Of a DNA stretch of 64,000 bases, positions 48,066 to 56,681 are shown piece by piece. The notes below the pieces were generated by a model. It ran no database searches and had not been told where the DNA came from. It saw nothing but the letters and a program-made list of their open reading frames with translations. Numbering within the stretch: position 1 is the stretch's first letter; every line of letters begins with the position of its first letter. The position numbers and the translations under genes were made by a program. The DNA comes from JABFRJ01 sp031374735. Lineage in GTDB: Bacteria > Pseudomonadota > Alphaproteobacteria > Rhizobiales > Hyphomicrobiaceae. The stretch spans positions 1 through 64,000 of the forward strand of contig JANMGQ010000166.1 of the NCBI GenBank assembly GCA_031374735.1, in the 5' to 3' direction.

Positions 48066-48545
48066 ATGAAGCGATTTGCAGCAATGACTTTCGCAGCCGT
48101 GGCGTTGTTCGCCTCAACAGGAGCGCAGGCCCAGATGAAAGATATCGTTGATACCGCCGTTGGCGCAGGCAAGTTCACCACCCTCGTCGCGGCCGTGAAG
48201 GCTGCTGGTCTTGTCGACACACTGAAGGGCCCTGGCCCGTTCACCGTGTTTGCGCCCACGGACGAGGCCTTTGCGAAGTTGCCGAAGGGCACGGTCGAAG
48301 ATCTGCTGAAGCCCGAGAACAAGGCCAAGCTGGTCGGCATTCTGACCTACCACGTGCTGCCGTCGAAGGTGATGGCGGCCGATATCGCCGGCAAGAAGAT
48401 GGGCGCAAAGACCGTGCAGGGCACCGAGATCGCGGTTGATGCGATGTCGGGCGTCAAAGTGAACGGCGCAACCGTCGTCACAGCTGATGTCGCCGCGACC
48501 AACGGCGTGATCCACATCATCGATACCGTGCTTCTGCCGAAGTAA
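48066..48545 (+). CDS. secreted FAS1 (fasciclin) domain protein
   Basis: The protein (159 residues) has a signal peptide (AAMTFAAVALFASTGAQAQ) and one complete FAS1 domain: MKDIVDTAVGAGKFTTLVAA, LKGPGPFTVFAPTDEAFAKL (H1 box), LVGILTYHVLPSKVMAADI (YH motif), and TNGVIHIIDTVLLP (H2 box). FAS1 proteins are periplasmic or cell-surface adhesion modules, and single-domain forms are often induced by light or stress. It starts a plus-strand run that ends in rhodopsin and Blh; there are 60 bases to the next small gene. Confidence 0.9.
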   Translation: MKRFAAMTFAAVALFASTGAQAQMKDIVDTAVGAGKFTTLVAAVKAAGLVDTLKGPGPFTVFAPTDEAFAKLPKGTVEDLLKPENKAKLVGILTYHVLPSKVMAADIAGKKMGAKTVQGTEIAVDAMSGVKVNGATVVTADVAATNGVIHIIDTVLLPK

Positions 48546-48604
48546 CGCACATGCGGTCGGCTGATGCGCTGCATCAGCCGATTGCCCACCTTGAGGCACT
48601 CCCA

Positions 48605-48877
48605 ATGTTGAAATCGTCCTGGCGGTCCGTCATGGACCCCGATCAAAACGCGCTGTCTGGTCTGCCGAAACCGGTCAAATTCCAGCTCATGATCGTGCTG
48701 GCCCTCATGTGGTCGGCGATCTTCTGCGCCAATGCCGGATTGCTGATCTGGTTGCCGGAGTATGTGCTTGCGCACGGCGTGCTAATTTTCTTCGGCATCT
48801 TTGGCACGGGCTGGTTGTTCCGTGTTCGCCGTCAAAACATGCCTGTGCCCGTGAAGATACCGACGCGGAAATCCTGA
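48605..48877 (+). CDS. small two-helix membrane protein upstream of rhodopsin
   Basis: The 90-residue product has a hydrophilic start (MDPDQNALSGLPKPVKFQ) and two membrane helices (LMIVLALMWSAIFCANAGLL; YVLAHGVLIFFGIFGTGWLF), ending in a basic tail. The start could also be ATG 48632 (MDPDQ). It lies directly between FAS1 and rhodopsin in the same direction. The function is unknown; a helper for membrane insertion of rhodopsin is conceivable. Confidence 0.6.
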   Translation: MLKSSWRSVMDPDQNALSGLPKPVKFQLMIVLALMWSAIFCANAGLLIWLPEYVLAHGVLIFFGIFGTGWLFRVRRQNMPVPVKIPTRKS

Positions 48878-48946
48878 CGTGTTGTTTCATATCTGGCAGC
48901 GATCGATTCTGCCGCCAAAACTCCCACCCGCTTTGGACAACTTGCA

Positions 48947-49738
48947 ATGATCAATCCCACTCTCGGGCAATACGAACTTGTGCACAATGCATTCTCATTC
49001 GCCATCGCGACCATGGGTGCGGCGACGGCCTTTTTCTGGTTGGGTCGCTCGCAAGTCAGCACGCACTACAAAACCGCGCTGACAATCACCGGCTTGGTCA
49101 CTGCGATTGCGCTCTACCACTACGTCCGCATCTTCGACAGCTGGGAAGCTGCATTCACGGTCGTGGATGGCACCCTGCGCACGAGTTCCAAGCCCTTCAA
49201 CGATGCCTATCGCTATGTCGATTGGCTTTTGACCGTGCCGCTGTTGTTGATCGAGCTGATCTTGGTCATGCGTCTGTCTGAAGACGAAACTTGGTCCAAG
49301 GGCACGCGGCTTGGCCTCCTTGCAGCGCTTATGGTGGCACTCGGCTATCCCGGTGAAATCTCCCAGGTGAATGGCACACGGTGGCTCTGGTGGGTCTTGG
49401 CTATGATCCCGTTCTGCATCATCGTCCGGGAACTCTATGTCGGTCTTGGTCGTTCGATTGCCAGCCAGCCGTCGAGTGTGCGTGGCCTTGTGAAAGCGGC
49501 GCGGGATCTGACGGTTGTGTCCTGGTGCTTCTATCCGATCGTGTTTGTCCTGCCGATGCTCGGCTTGACGGGCGGTACGGCAACGACAGCGGTTCAGGTC
49601 GGCTACACGATAGCGGATGTCGCGGCCAAGGCTGTGTTTGGCGTGCTGATCTTCATGATCGCGGTTCGCAAGTCTGACGCAGAAGCACTGGGCGCGACTG
49701 CGCCGAAGCCGATCGGCGCGGCAGTACCTGCGATATGA
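48947..49738 (+). CDS. microbial rhodopsin, light-driven outward proton pump
   Basis: The 263-residue protein has seven membrane helices and binds retinal at Lys228 (helix G, YTIADVAAKAVFG). Helix C (RYVDWLLTVPLLLIEL) gives Asp92 (acceptor), Thr96 and Glu103 (donor), the DTE set of proteorhodopsin-type proton pumps. His58 (ALYHYVRI) matches the proteorhodopsin His75 that partners the acceptor. Leu100 lies at the spectral tuning place and predicts green absorption. The helix E context YPGEISQ, TRWLWWVLAMIPF is xanthorhodopsin-like, but Trp149 stands where antenna-binding rhodopsins have Gly, so a carotenoid antenna is unlikely. The gene overlaps blh by four bases. Confidence 0.95.
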   Translation: MINPTLGQYELVHNAFSFAIATMGAATAFFWLGRSQVSTHYKTALTITGLVTAIALYHYVRIFDSWEAAFTVVDGTLRTSSKPFNDAYRYVDWLLTVPLLLIELILVMRLSEDETWSKGTRLGLLAALMVALGYPGEISQVNGTRWLWWVLAMIPFCIIVRELYVGLGRSIASQPSSVRGLVKAARDLTVVSWCFYPIVFVLPMLGLTGGTATTAVQVGYTIADVAAKAVFGVLIFMIAVRKSDAEALGATAPKPIGAAVPAI

Positions 49739-50628
49739 TGCCCGTGTGCGGGGCAGCCGATAGGTTCGCCCCGCGCGCGCATCGGGACCCCCATCGGTAC
49801 ATAATTCTTGCAGTGATCGGCGCTATTTGCGCTGTACAGTTCGCTCGCCCGAACTTTGACTTGGCATCGATGCCGCTCGCGGCCGCGGCATTGATCATCA
49901 TGTTCGGCCTGCCCCATGGCGCCTTGGACGTCATGCTGGCCGGGATGCACCGCGACTTTTCCAATCACGCGATCCTGACGCACTTCCTGGTCCGCTATGT
50001 CAGCCTCGCGCTCGCGGTCGCCCTGTTGTGGTGGTTGAGTCCGCTCGTGGCGTTGATCGGTTTCTTGGCGATCTCTGCTGTTCACTTCGGCGGGGACTGG
50101 GACGATGCGTGCGGGCTATTCGGCCAAGTCGCAATCGGCACAGCGATGCTGAGCTCGACCTCGCTGATGCACCAGGAGCAGGTGGTTGCCATTTTTGGTT
50201 GGCTCGTGCCGCAGACTGTTGCCGAGTCGGTCGGCCACGCCTTGCACACCGTCGCTCCCTACGCGCTGTCTGTAGCAACGCTTGTGCTGATCAAGGCCAT
50301 GCGCTGCAATCCACTTGCAGCCTGCGAAGCCATTGCCACCATCGTCGCGGCGATTGTCCTGCCGCCCATCACGTTCTTTGTCGTCTACTTCTGTCTGCTG
50401 CACAGCGTCCGTCACCTGTACGTGACACGTGCCGCCCTTCGGACCCACAGCACTCACGATCTCGTGCGCGAAGCTGCGCCGTATGCAGTGCTTGCGGCTG
50501 GTGCGTGTATGGCCGCAAGCGCGGCGTTTCTGCATCTTGGGCCGGGTGAAGCCTTGCTCTCGTCAGTGTTCGTCGTTCTCTCCGCATTGACCGTCCCGCA
50601 CATGGTCTTGGTCGAGTGGTACCGTTGA
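49735..50628 (+). CDS. blh: Brp/Blh-family beta-carotene 15,15'-dioxygenase
   Basis: The 297-residue membrane enzyme cleaves beta-carotene into two molecules of retinal, the cofactor of the rhodopsin encoded just before. The expected iron ligands appear as histidines in conserved spots: IMFGLPHGALDVMLA, LAISAVHFGGDWDD, MLSSTSLMHQEQVVAIF and CLLHSVRHLYVTR. It has about 8 hydrophobic helices. Coupling through ATGA with rhodopsin ensures co-production. No crt genes for beta-carotene are in the window, so the substrate must come from elsewhere in the genome. Confidence 0.93.
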   Translation: MMPVCGAADRFAPRAHRDPHRYIILAVIGAICAVQFARPNFDLASMPLAAAALIIMFGLPHGALDVMLAGMHRDFSNHAILTHFLVRYVSLALAVALLWWLSPLVALIGFLAISAVHFGGDWDDACGLFGQVAIGTAMLSSTSLMHQEQVVAIFGWLVPQTVAESVGHALHTVAPYALSVATLVLIKAMRCNPLAACEAIATIVAAIVLPPITFFVVYFCLLHSVRHLYVTRAALRTHSTHDLVREAAPYAVLAAGACMAASAAFLHLGPGEALLSSVFVVLSALTVPHMVLVEWYR

Positions 50629-51341
50629 TCCAGCGACACCTGCATCGGTCACGATCAAGGCGACGGCGCGGCGCGCCCATTCCGCATACACCGGCGCGCC
50701 AGGATGGAAGCCGTCGGCGGCGATCCACGAGCGATCGTCCATGCTGCCGATGTAGAGATAGCGGCAGCCGGCGTCGCTTCAACGCGCGCCCGCAGCGCGG
50801 CGTCTCGCTGTCGGCAGACGGCGCCGAGGAACCAGCGCAGCGGCTGTGGCAAGGCTGGAAACTGGCCGACCGGCGGGAAGCCTGAGACGATGACCAGCTT
50901 CGCTGCGAACTTGGTTTTGAGCAACGTGATGACAGCGACCATGTCGGCGTCGTAGGCGGCGGCACTACGGTTGGCCGTCACGTCGTTGACGCCAATAGAC
51001 GTGATGGCGACGTCGCATGGAATTGCGGGTGCCGCTTGAAGGCGCTTCAGCGTGCCCGCCGCCGTTGCGCCGGTCTTGGCAATCAGGGTCCAATCGACAG
51101 TGTAGCTGTCGTCCAACGCTGAAACGGTGCGGCCGAGCAGTGCGTCCGACTGAACAGCGACGCCGACACCAGCCGCGGCCGAGTCACCCACGATCATTAG
51201 CCTGAGAAGCGGGCCACTTCCGCGCTGCCCCATGCGCGCACCGTCGGGCTCGGGTAGCATCACGACGGTTCGCCGGACGCAAACGCCTTGCGCGATCCAC
51301 AGCGGCGAAAGCCCATATTTGACAGCCTGCAAACCCATCAC
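50563..51341 (-). pseudogene. SGNH/GDSL hydrolase with a frameshift
   Basis: From 51341 the frame encodes an SGNH hydrolase N-terminus (LMIVGDSAAAGVGVAV, block I; TSIGVNDVTANRS, block III; SGFPPVGQFPALPQPL). Near 50760 the coding pattern leaves this frame. The block V region (IAADGFHPGAPVYAEWARR, Asp-His pair) is readable only in another minus-strand frame, which ends at 50563 inside the 3' end of blh. The uninterrupted frame instead stops at 50655 without the catalytic His. So the gene is either frameshifted or contains a sequencing error. A lipase/esterase-like activity would need both halves. Confidence 0.65.
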
Positions 51342-51419
51342 GCCGTCACGTGTGCGACCGTATGAACCATCGGCGAACCGCGGCCGTAAGCTTCGGCAAC
51401 ACCGGCGAGACTTCAGCTC

Positions 51420-51926
51420 CTGAGCGCTGCGTGCACGTCGGCGATCGCGAAAGCGACATCTATGAACTGTATTGCAAGGCCCGCGAGCTTGGCACGCACT
51501 TCGTCGTGCGCACCTGCGTCGATCGTCTTGCTGGCGATGGCGAACACACGATCGCCGACGAGATGGACGAGGTTGCGGTCAAGGGGCTGCATCGCATCGA
51601 AACACGCGACCAACATGGTGATGTCTGCAGTGCCACGCTCGAACTCAAGTATCGACGCATCCGCGTCTTGCCGCCGATCGGCAAGCAGAAGCAATATCCT
51701 GCATTGGACCTCGTCGTGATCCATGCCGTGGAACGCGGCGCGCCCAAGGGACGCAAGCCGATCGAGTGGAAGCTGATCACCAACCTACCGGTGCGCTCGC
51801 GCAGCGAGGTCATCGAGAAGCTCGATTGGTACGCGATGCGCTGGAAGATCGAAGTGTTCCACAAGATCCTGAAATCAGGCTGCAAGGCGGAAGACTCGAA
51901 GCTGAGGACGGCTGACCACCTCTGGC
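51420..51926 (+). pseudogene. IS4-family transposase fragment
   Basis: An internal/C-terminal piece of an IS4-type DDE transposase is readable: CVHVGDRESDIYELYCKARE (second Asp), then a Glu-bearing run KIEVFHKILKSGCKAEDSKL (the YREK-like signature with Tyr-Arg-Glu-Lys replaced by WYAMRWKIEVFHKILK). The first Asp region and the C-terminal end are missing, so it is inactive. The right end joins an unrelated minus-strand fragment at about 51920. No clear terminal inverted repeats remain. Confidence 0.75.
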
Positions 51927-52142
51927 GACGACGACAGCCTGGCAACGTTGCAGCGTGCCCAAGAACACGCGGCGCTGGGTCAAGGTAACGTCAAGAGCCG
52001 GCGCGAAATCCTCGCTGGCCAGCCACCATATGTCGTCAACCGTCCATTCCCGCGCTGAAAGGCCGTGGCCGACCATCCATGCCACGAAACGGTCGGCGAG
52101 ATGGTCGGCATCGGTGCGTGAGATGGTCGGCATGGTCGGCAT
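51915..52142 (-). pseudogene. truncated gene of a mobile-element protein
   Basis: From the ATG at 52142 about 76 residues look coding (RTDADHLADRFVAWMVGHG; WTVDDIWWLASEDFAPALDV; TQRRVFLGTLQRCQAVVV), then the frame runs into the transposase fragment. The pattern is that of small plasmid or phage-encoded proteins of unknown role. The truncation by an IS shows that this end of the island is decaying. Confidence 0.45.
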
Positions 52143-52459
52143 CTGGACCGGTTCGGTGATCTCAGGCGACGATCCCAGCGCGCGTTATCGCTGGTCGGCG
52201 GTGTGCGATGGCAACGTCACAACATCGCCACTAGGATCGGAACGCTTGGGAACGGTGGCGAACGACCGGGACGGCGAAGGTCAGCTATTCCGTCATGCGC
52301 GTGCAATTGCTGCTTGACGGCGCGAAGAACCCGAAAAGCAGCGTTCCGATGACGACAAGTTACCCGCCGCGAACCACAAGATTGCGGCAAGGTTTTTCCA
52401 GCGAATGTAACGCGCAGATCGATCCGCAACCCAGTGCACGTGCAACCGCACCACTGGGC
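52143..52459. other. intergenic region, nothing recognised
   Basis: About 315 bases of GC-rich sequence without a supported gene, hairpin or repeat. Confidence 0.4.
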
Positions 52460-52858
52460 TCAAAAGCTTGCTGAACCATTGAGATTAAATACGATACGGG
52501 AGGTGACGTACCGTTGACCAGGGGCATCCACACTCTTGAAGAAAATGGCAAGCGAGTCGTGACCGACTTCGGCGGCTATCGCTTTGGTGACGGCACCGTA
52601 GCAGGATGAAATGCCTTTGCAGTCGACCCTGTAGGCAAATCTACGAGCCGCACCGTCTGGCTGAATGATTTTCTTCGTCTCGGCTTCATCACGGCAGACC
52701 TTCAGCTCGCTGATCTTGGCGCAACCCTTTGCGGTCAGGGTTTCAAGCCTCTGAAAGAACGCCTTCAGGCTTTGCTGGTCATTTGCCGAACTTCCACCAG
52801 CCATGACTGCTACAGCCAAGACAAAGCTAGGTGCAATCAAAAGTCGAGTTCGGTTCAT
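52460..52858 (-). CDS. small periplasmic protein, unknown
   Basis: The protein (132 residues) has a signal peptide (IAPSFVLAVAVMAGGSSAND). Four cysteines in the mature part (GCAKISELKVC; DCKGISSC) suggest two disulfides. The C-terminal half is beta-like (YVTSRIVFNLNGS). No family is recognised. It is one of four small exported proteins in the last 2 kb before tRNA-Arg. Confidence 0.6.
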   Translation of the reverse strand: MNRTRLLIAPSFVLAVAVMAGGSSANDQQSLKAFFQRLETLTAKGCAKISELKVCRDEAETKKIIQPDGAARRFAYRVDCKGISSCYGAVTKAIAAEVGHDSLAIFFKSVDAPGQRYVTSRIVFNLNGSASF

Positions 52859-52930
52859 CTGCTACGTTCTCAGTCGCTAACTCGGAGCGATCGTGGTGCG
52901 CGTGTCGGGCGACAGCGCGCGGAAGACATG

Positions 52931-53119
52931 TTAGCAAATCCGGAATTTCTGACCGGTCTGTCGATTGGTCCGCCAGCACGTTTCACGCTTTGCTTCAAAA
53001 AAGGCCTGATCGGTCACGTAGGCGGCGGACGCTGTTGGTTCGGCATTCGACGGCGTGGCACTGAGCAAAATCAGCCCCGCGCAAAGTGATGCCAACGTGG
53101 CCTTGCCGATCTTGGTCAT
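52931..53119 (-). CDS. small secreted protein, unknown
   Basis: From the ATG at 53119 (GGGGAAACA before it) the product has 62 residues: a signal peptide (LASLCAGLILLSATPSNAE) and a short mature part with two cysteines (ETCWRTNRQTGQKFRIC). Such short Cys-bearing exported proteins are usually of unknown function. Confidence 0.55.
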   Translation of the reverse strand: MTKIGKATLASLCAGLILLSATPSNAEPTASAAYVTDQAFFEAKRETCWRTNRQTGQKFRIC

Positions 53120-53319
53120 GACTGTTTCCCCTGAAGCGAAATTGCTCAACTCGGGCAGGCCTACTGATAGTCCGTTGTCTTTGCAAGGAGCAGCCGGACG
53201 GCCCGCGCCGCCATTTTGTAGAAAGATTCTGCTGACCGGCGGGTTCTCAATCTGTCCGCTCGCGCCGTTTTCGCTGATGTGATTTTATCGGATATGCGAA
53301 GAGTGTGAGTTGAGGTCTT

Positions 53320-53715
53320 ATGATGCGTCGGATTTTGTTGGCCGTAGCAGTTGGCTCGCTCGCGATATCGAGTGCCGTTGCGCAAGGGCAGCAAGGTCGT
53401 TGCAGCGGGTGCGGCTGCAAAGGTGGTCCGGGCTATCGAGGCCCTGACGGGACTTGCGTCGCGCATCGCCAACTCTACAAAGTCTGCGGCACGCCGCCGA
53501 CCTTGCGCTGCAACTTTGAGGGCGCGGCCTTCGTGGCCATCGGTGCCGTCTTGCCGACGCTAAAGCCCGGCGACACGACCGGCGAAGCCTGTGCGATACC
53601 AACCGCCTCCGGTGTTATGCGCGCATCGTGCGCGCCACTAAAGCAGCCGCGACCGAGCAACGGCGCCGCTGTGCCGGTCAAGCAAGAGCCGAAACCTGCC
53701 CCGCCACCTTCGTGA
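53320..53715 (+). CDS. small secreted Cys-rich protein
   Basis: The 131-residue product has a signal peptide (ILLAVAVGSLAISSAVAQG), then a Cys/Gly-rich segment (CSGCGCKGGPGYRGPDGTC), two more Cys pairs and a Pro-rich tail (KQEPKPAPPPS). The disulfide-rich, Pro-tailed design suggests an extracellular or envelope protein. No domain is named. Confidence 0.6.
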   Translation: MMRRILLAVAVGSLAISSAVAQGQQGRCSGCGCKGGPGYRGPDGTCVAHRQLYKVCGTPPTLRCNFEGAAFVAIGAVLPTLKPGDTTGEACAIPTASGVMRASCAPLKQPRPSNGAAVPVKQEPKPAPPPS

Positions 53716-53730
53716 GCGCCCGGCGACAGG

Positions 53731-54102
53731 TCATTTACGATCAGCTTTGCGTGGCGCGTTGATCGTATTGCGCACGGCTTTGACCGGCGCGCATGTCCTG
53801 CTGTCATAACGCTGCGAGGATTGGTTGCAGGCGCTATCGTACTTCTCTCCCATTTCGCCCACATCCTTGAGTTTGATCAGTCTGTCTGCAACCTTGTCGG
53901 ACGTGCTCTTGTCGGCGACTGCACCTTTGGCGGGTGCAGCGCTGGGTGTGGTCGGGTGGACCACCGCAACCGCAGCTTTTGGTGCTGCCTTTGGCACGGC
54001 CAGTTTCACAATCGCCTTGGCAGCCTCGACTGCCCCCGTGAGCTTGTTCGCAGAGGCTGGGCTTGAAACAACCAACAGGCAGACACAAACGGCAAGTCGC
54101 AT
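53731..54102 (-). CDS. small secreted Ala/Lys-rich protein
   Basis: The 123-residue product has a short signal peptide (VCVCLLVVSSPASANK), an Ala/Lys/Pro-rich central stretch (low complexity, AVPKAAPKAAVAVV) and a C-terminal part with two cysteines (YDSACNQSSQRYDSRTCAPV). It ends 16 bases from the convergent Cys-rich gene. The family is unknown. Confidence 0.6.
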   Translation of the reverse strand: MRLAVCVCLLVVSSPASANKLTGAVEAAKAIVKLAVPKAAPKAAVAVVHPTTPSAAPAKGAVADKSTSDKVADRLIKLKDVGEMGEKYDSACNQSSQRYDSRTCAPVKAVRNTINAPRKADRK

Positions 54103-54273
54103 TTGACACCCTTGGGCGCGGCCAATCAGTCAGGCGGACGCTAGAGACCAAGACGCGGTGTGGCAAGGCAGTCTGCAGGGCAATCGGAACGATCGCACGC
54201 TGGCAATTGCGGCTACGTCAGAGCGCAGGAACCCAGCGCACTCAGCGGATTGCACATCATAGACCGCGTTCAG

Positions 54274-54295
54274 TGGGGTGCTGATGGGGTGCTGG
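54274..54295. repeat. tandem 11-base repeat near tRNA-Arg
   Basis: TGGGGTGCTGA is followed directly by TGGGGTGCTGG, 47 bases from the 3' end of tRNA-Arg. Spacing and place are like integrase arm sites at the tRNA-Gln end of the window. Confidence 0.45.
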
Positions 54296-54341
54296 CGCCA
54301 AAACCGTCAAGCGCGGTTGCAATCTAAGTTCTTGATTTCAT

Positions 54342-54424
<83 letters not shown>

Positions 54425-54456
54425 CATGCTTAGCTCATGGGCCGGGCAGTGGCAAT

Positions 54457-54508
54457 CACGTCGGTGCACGTCGGTGCTCCGACATCACGTCGTTGCACCA
54501 CGTCGTTG
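54457..54508. repeat. four short CACGTCGKTG repeats
   Basis: CACGTCGGTG occurs twice in tandem (54457, 54467) and CACGTCGTTG twice (54486, 54499), just right of tRNA-Arg. It may be a small unstable repeat or part of the tRNA promoter environment. Confidence 0.4.
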
Positions 54509-54538
54509 CGGGGCAAGCGGCGGATAGGACATGGCGAG

Positions 54539-56653
54539 TCATCGCCCTTCGCGCCACCAGGCTAGCGAGATGACTGCGAGCAGCGCTGCGAGAGCCGCAA
54601 GACCGGTGAACATCGGCGTCACTTTTACGCCACGTGTGACGAAGGCCTCACGGTCCTTGAGGCCGAGCCAACCCGAGCCGGATAGAACCCGTGCGCCCTG
54701 TAGAAGGGACACCCGCGGGACATCGACCGCGCCTGTTGCCGCAGACAGAATACCGCCGCCGCGCGTCCAGTAAACGCCGCCGCCGGTGGCAGTTGCGAGC
54801 GGTTGCATCTTTTCGGCCGTCGCCACCACCTCGCTCATTTCGCGGGCGTCTTCGAGGCCGGCATGGGCCACGGCGGTCAACTGGCCCGATTGCGACGTGG
54901 TCTGCATTTTGTAGAGGCCCGGCGCCTTCACGTCGATGACCGAGCGGAACAGGCCAGGACCGGCCTTCTCCAGCGTAATCTGACTGTTCTCGCCACCGGG
55001 CGCCGATATCGAGACGGGCGAGACCATCTCTTCCATGGTGCGACGCTCAATGGTGATCTTGAGCCCGCGCGGTGTTGCGATCAGGCGTTCTTCTTCGAGG
55101 TCCGGCTCCTTCATGAGCCAGTGGGCCGTGCGACGCAGCATGTCTGAATGTGGGCCGCCGCCATCGTAACCGCGTGCCCAGAGCCACGCGTGATCCGACG
55201 TCAGCAGGGCAACGCGGCCCTTACCTTTGCGGTTGAGCACCAGCAGCGGGCGATCGTCGGCGCCGGTCATGACGTTGCGGCCCTCGCGCACCGAAACATC
55301 GACCTGGCGCAGCCAGTTGCCCCATTTCGGCTCCTTGTCGGAGGCGCCGGGAAGGCCGCGCGTGACGGGATGCTTCATGCCGTCTTCCGACAGTTTTGCC
55401 TTGAAGGGCTTCTCCAGCACGCGCCCGCTCGGCATGGCCGGGAGCACGCGCTGCAGGAATGTGCGCGCGAGGCTCGATGGCCCGGCATAGTCATCGCCGA
55501 CGGCGACCAGCAGCGCGCCGCCGCCTTCGACGTATTGGTTGATCGACTCGTAATAATCCGGCCGCAGAATGTTGTCGCGGTTCTGGTAGCGGTCGAAGAT
55601 GATCAGGTCGAATTCCTTGATCTTCTGGACGAACAGCTCCTGCGTCGGGAATTGGATCAATGACAGTTGATTGACCGGTGTGCCATCGAGCTTGGACGGC
55701 GGGCGCAGAATGGTGAAGTGCACGAGATCAACAGCCGCGTCGGATTTCAGGAGGTTGCGCCACGTGCGCTCGCCGGCGTGCGGCTCGCCTGAAACCAACA
55801 GCACACGCAAATTTTCGCGCACGCCTTCCGCCGTCACGATCACGCGGTTGTTGGCAGCCGTCAGTTCCCCGGGTGCGACTTCAAGTTCGATCTCGACAAT
55901 GTTCTGGCCGGCGTGCGGGAACGGCATTGATAGCGTGACAGGGCGACCGATGCTGGCGCGTTTGGTCTCATCCGGCAGCCCCTCGCGGCGAACTTTCAGC
56001 GTCACCTGATCGGAACCTGCGGGGCGGCGGCCGTTCTCGACCACCTTAGCTTCGATCTCGCGGGTGGTGCCGACGATGCCGAACTTGGGCGCCTTGGTGA
56101 TCTCAATGCGGCGGTCGAACTCGTCGGGCTTGCCGGTCAATAAGGTGTGCACGGGCGCATCGAAGCCCAAAGCATTCGCGGCTTTCGGCACGTCGTGCAC
56201 CTGACCGTCGGTGATCATGATGACGCCTGCGAGCCGGTCTGTCGGCGTGTTGGCGAGTGCACGGTTGAGGTCGACGAACAGGTTGGTTCCCGAGGGCCCG
56301 TCACCCGTTGGCTTGGCGGCGTTGACAAAGCGCACGTCGAGATTAGGGATGGCCTTCAGCTTGGCTTCGAGGTCGCGTTTGATCTCAGCGGTGATCTGGG
56401 GGCGGTCGGCGATGGTTTGGCTGGTCGATTCATCGACCACCACGACCGCGATGTTGGCAAGGCTCTCGCGCTGTTCTTCGCGCAGTGTCGGATTGAGCAG
56501 GGCGAGCAGCAGTGAGGCGAGGGCAAGCGCCCGCAGCAGGCCGCCGCGCTGGCGGCGGAACAGCAGGAACGCTGCCAACAGTATCGCTATGGCAACGGCG
56601 GCCCAGAAGATCGGGCCTGGCAGCAACGGCGATGTCTCGATGGTCCATTTCAT
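54539..56653 (-). CDS. large membrane protein with glutamine-amidotransferase-like and vWA-like parts
   Basis: The 704-residue protein has two N-terminal membrane helices (FWAAVAIAILLAAFLLF; LLRALALASLLLALLNP), a vWA-like domain (IAVVVVDESTSQTIADR), a DJ-1/GATase-like fold (LRVLLVSGEPHAGERTWRNL; FDLIIFDRYQ; INQYVEGGGALLVAVGDDYA), and a C-terminal membrane helix near the end. This arrangement is standard for Rhizobiales proteins that stand with MoxR, DUF58 and DUF4159 genes. It is the last gene of that minus-strand block. The precise role is unknown; the block is thought to act in envelope or complex assembly with MoxR. Confidence 0.82.
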   Translation of the reverse strand: MKWTIETSPLLPGPIFWAAVAIAILLAAFLLFRRQRGGLLRALALASLLLALLNPTLREEQRESLANIAVVVVDESTSQTIADRPQITAEIKRDLEAKLKAIPNLDVRFVNAAKPTGDGPSGTNLFVDLNRALANTPTDRLAGVIMITDGQVHDVPKAANALGFDAPVHTLLTGKPDEFDRRIEITKAPKFGIVGTTREIEAKVVENGRRPAGSDQVTLKVRREGLPDETKRASIGRPVTLSMPFPHAGQNIVEIELEVAPGELTAANNRVIVTAEGVRENLRVLLVSGEPHAGERTWRNLLKSDAAVDLVHFTILRPPSKLDGTPVNQLSLIQFPTQELFVQKIKEFDLIIFDRYQNRDNILRPDYYESINQYVEGGGALLVAVGDDYAGPSSLARTFLQRVLPAMPSGRVLEKPFKAKLSEDGMKHPVTRGLPGASDKEPKWGNWLRQVDVSVREGRNVMTGADDRPLLVLNRKGKGRVALLTSDHAWLWARGYDGGGPHSDMLRRTAHWLMKEPDLEEERLIATPRGLKITIERRTMEEMVSPVSISAPGGENSQITLEKAGPGLFRSVIDVKAPGLYKMQTTSQSGQLTAVAHAGLEDAREMSEVVATAEKMQPLATATGGGVYWTRGGGILSAATGAVDVPRVSLLQGARVLSGSGWLGLKDREAFVTRGVKVTPMFTGLAALAALLAVISLAWWREGR

Positions 56654-56681
56654 GGCGCTACTCCAAACGGCCCGATGGGCA

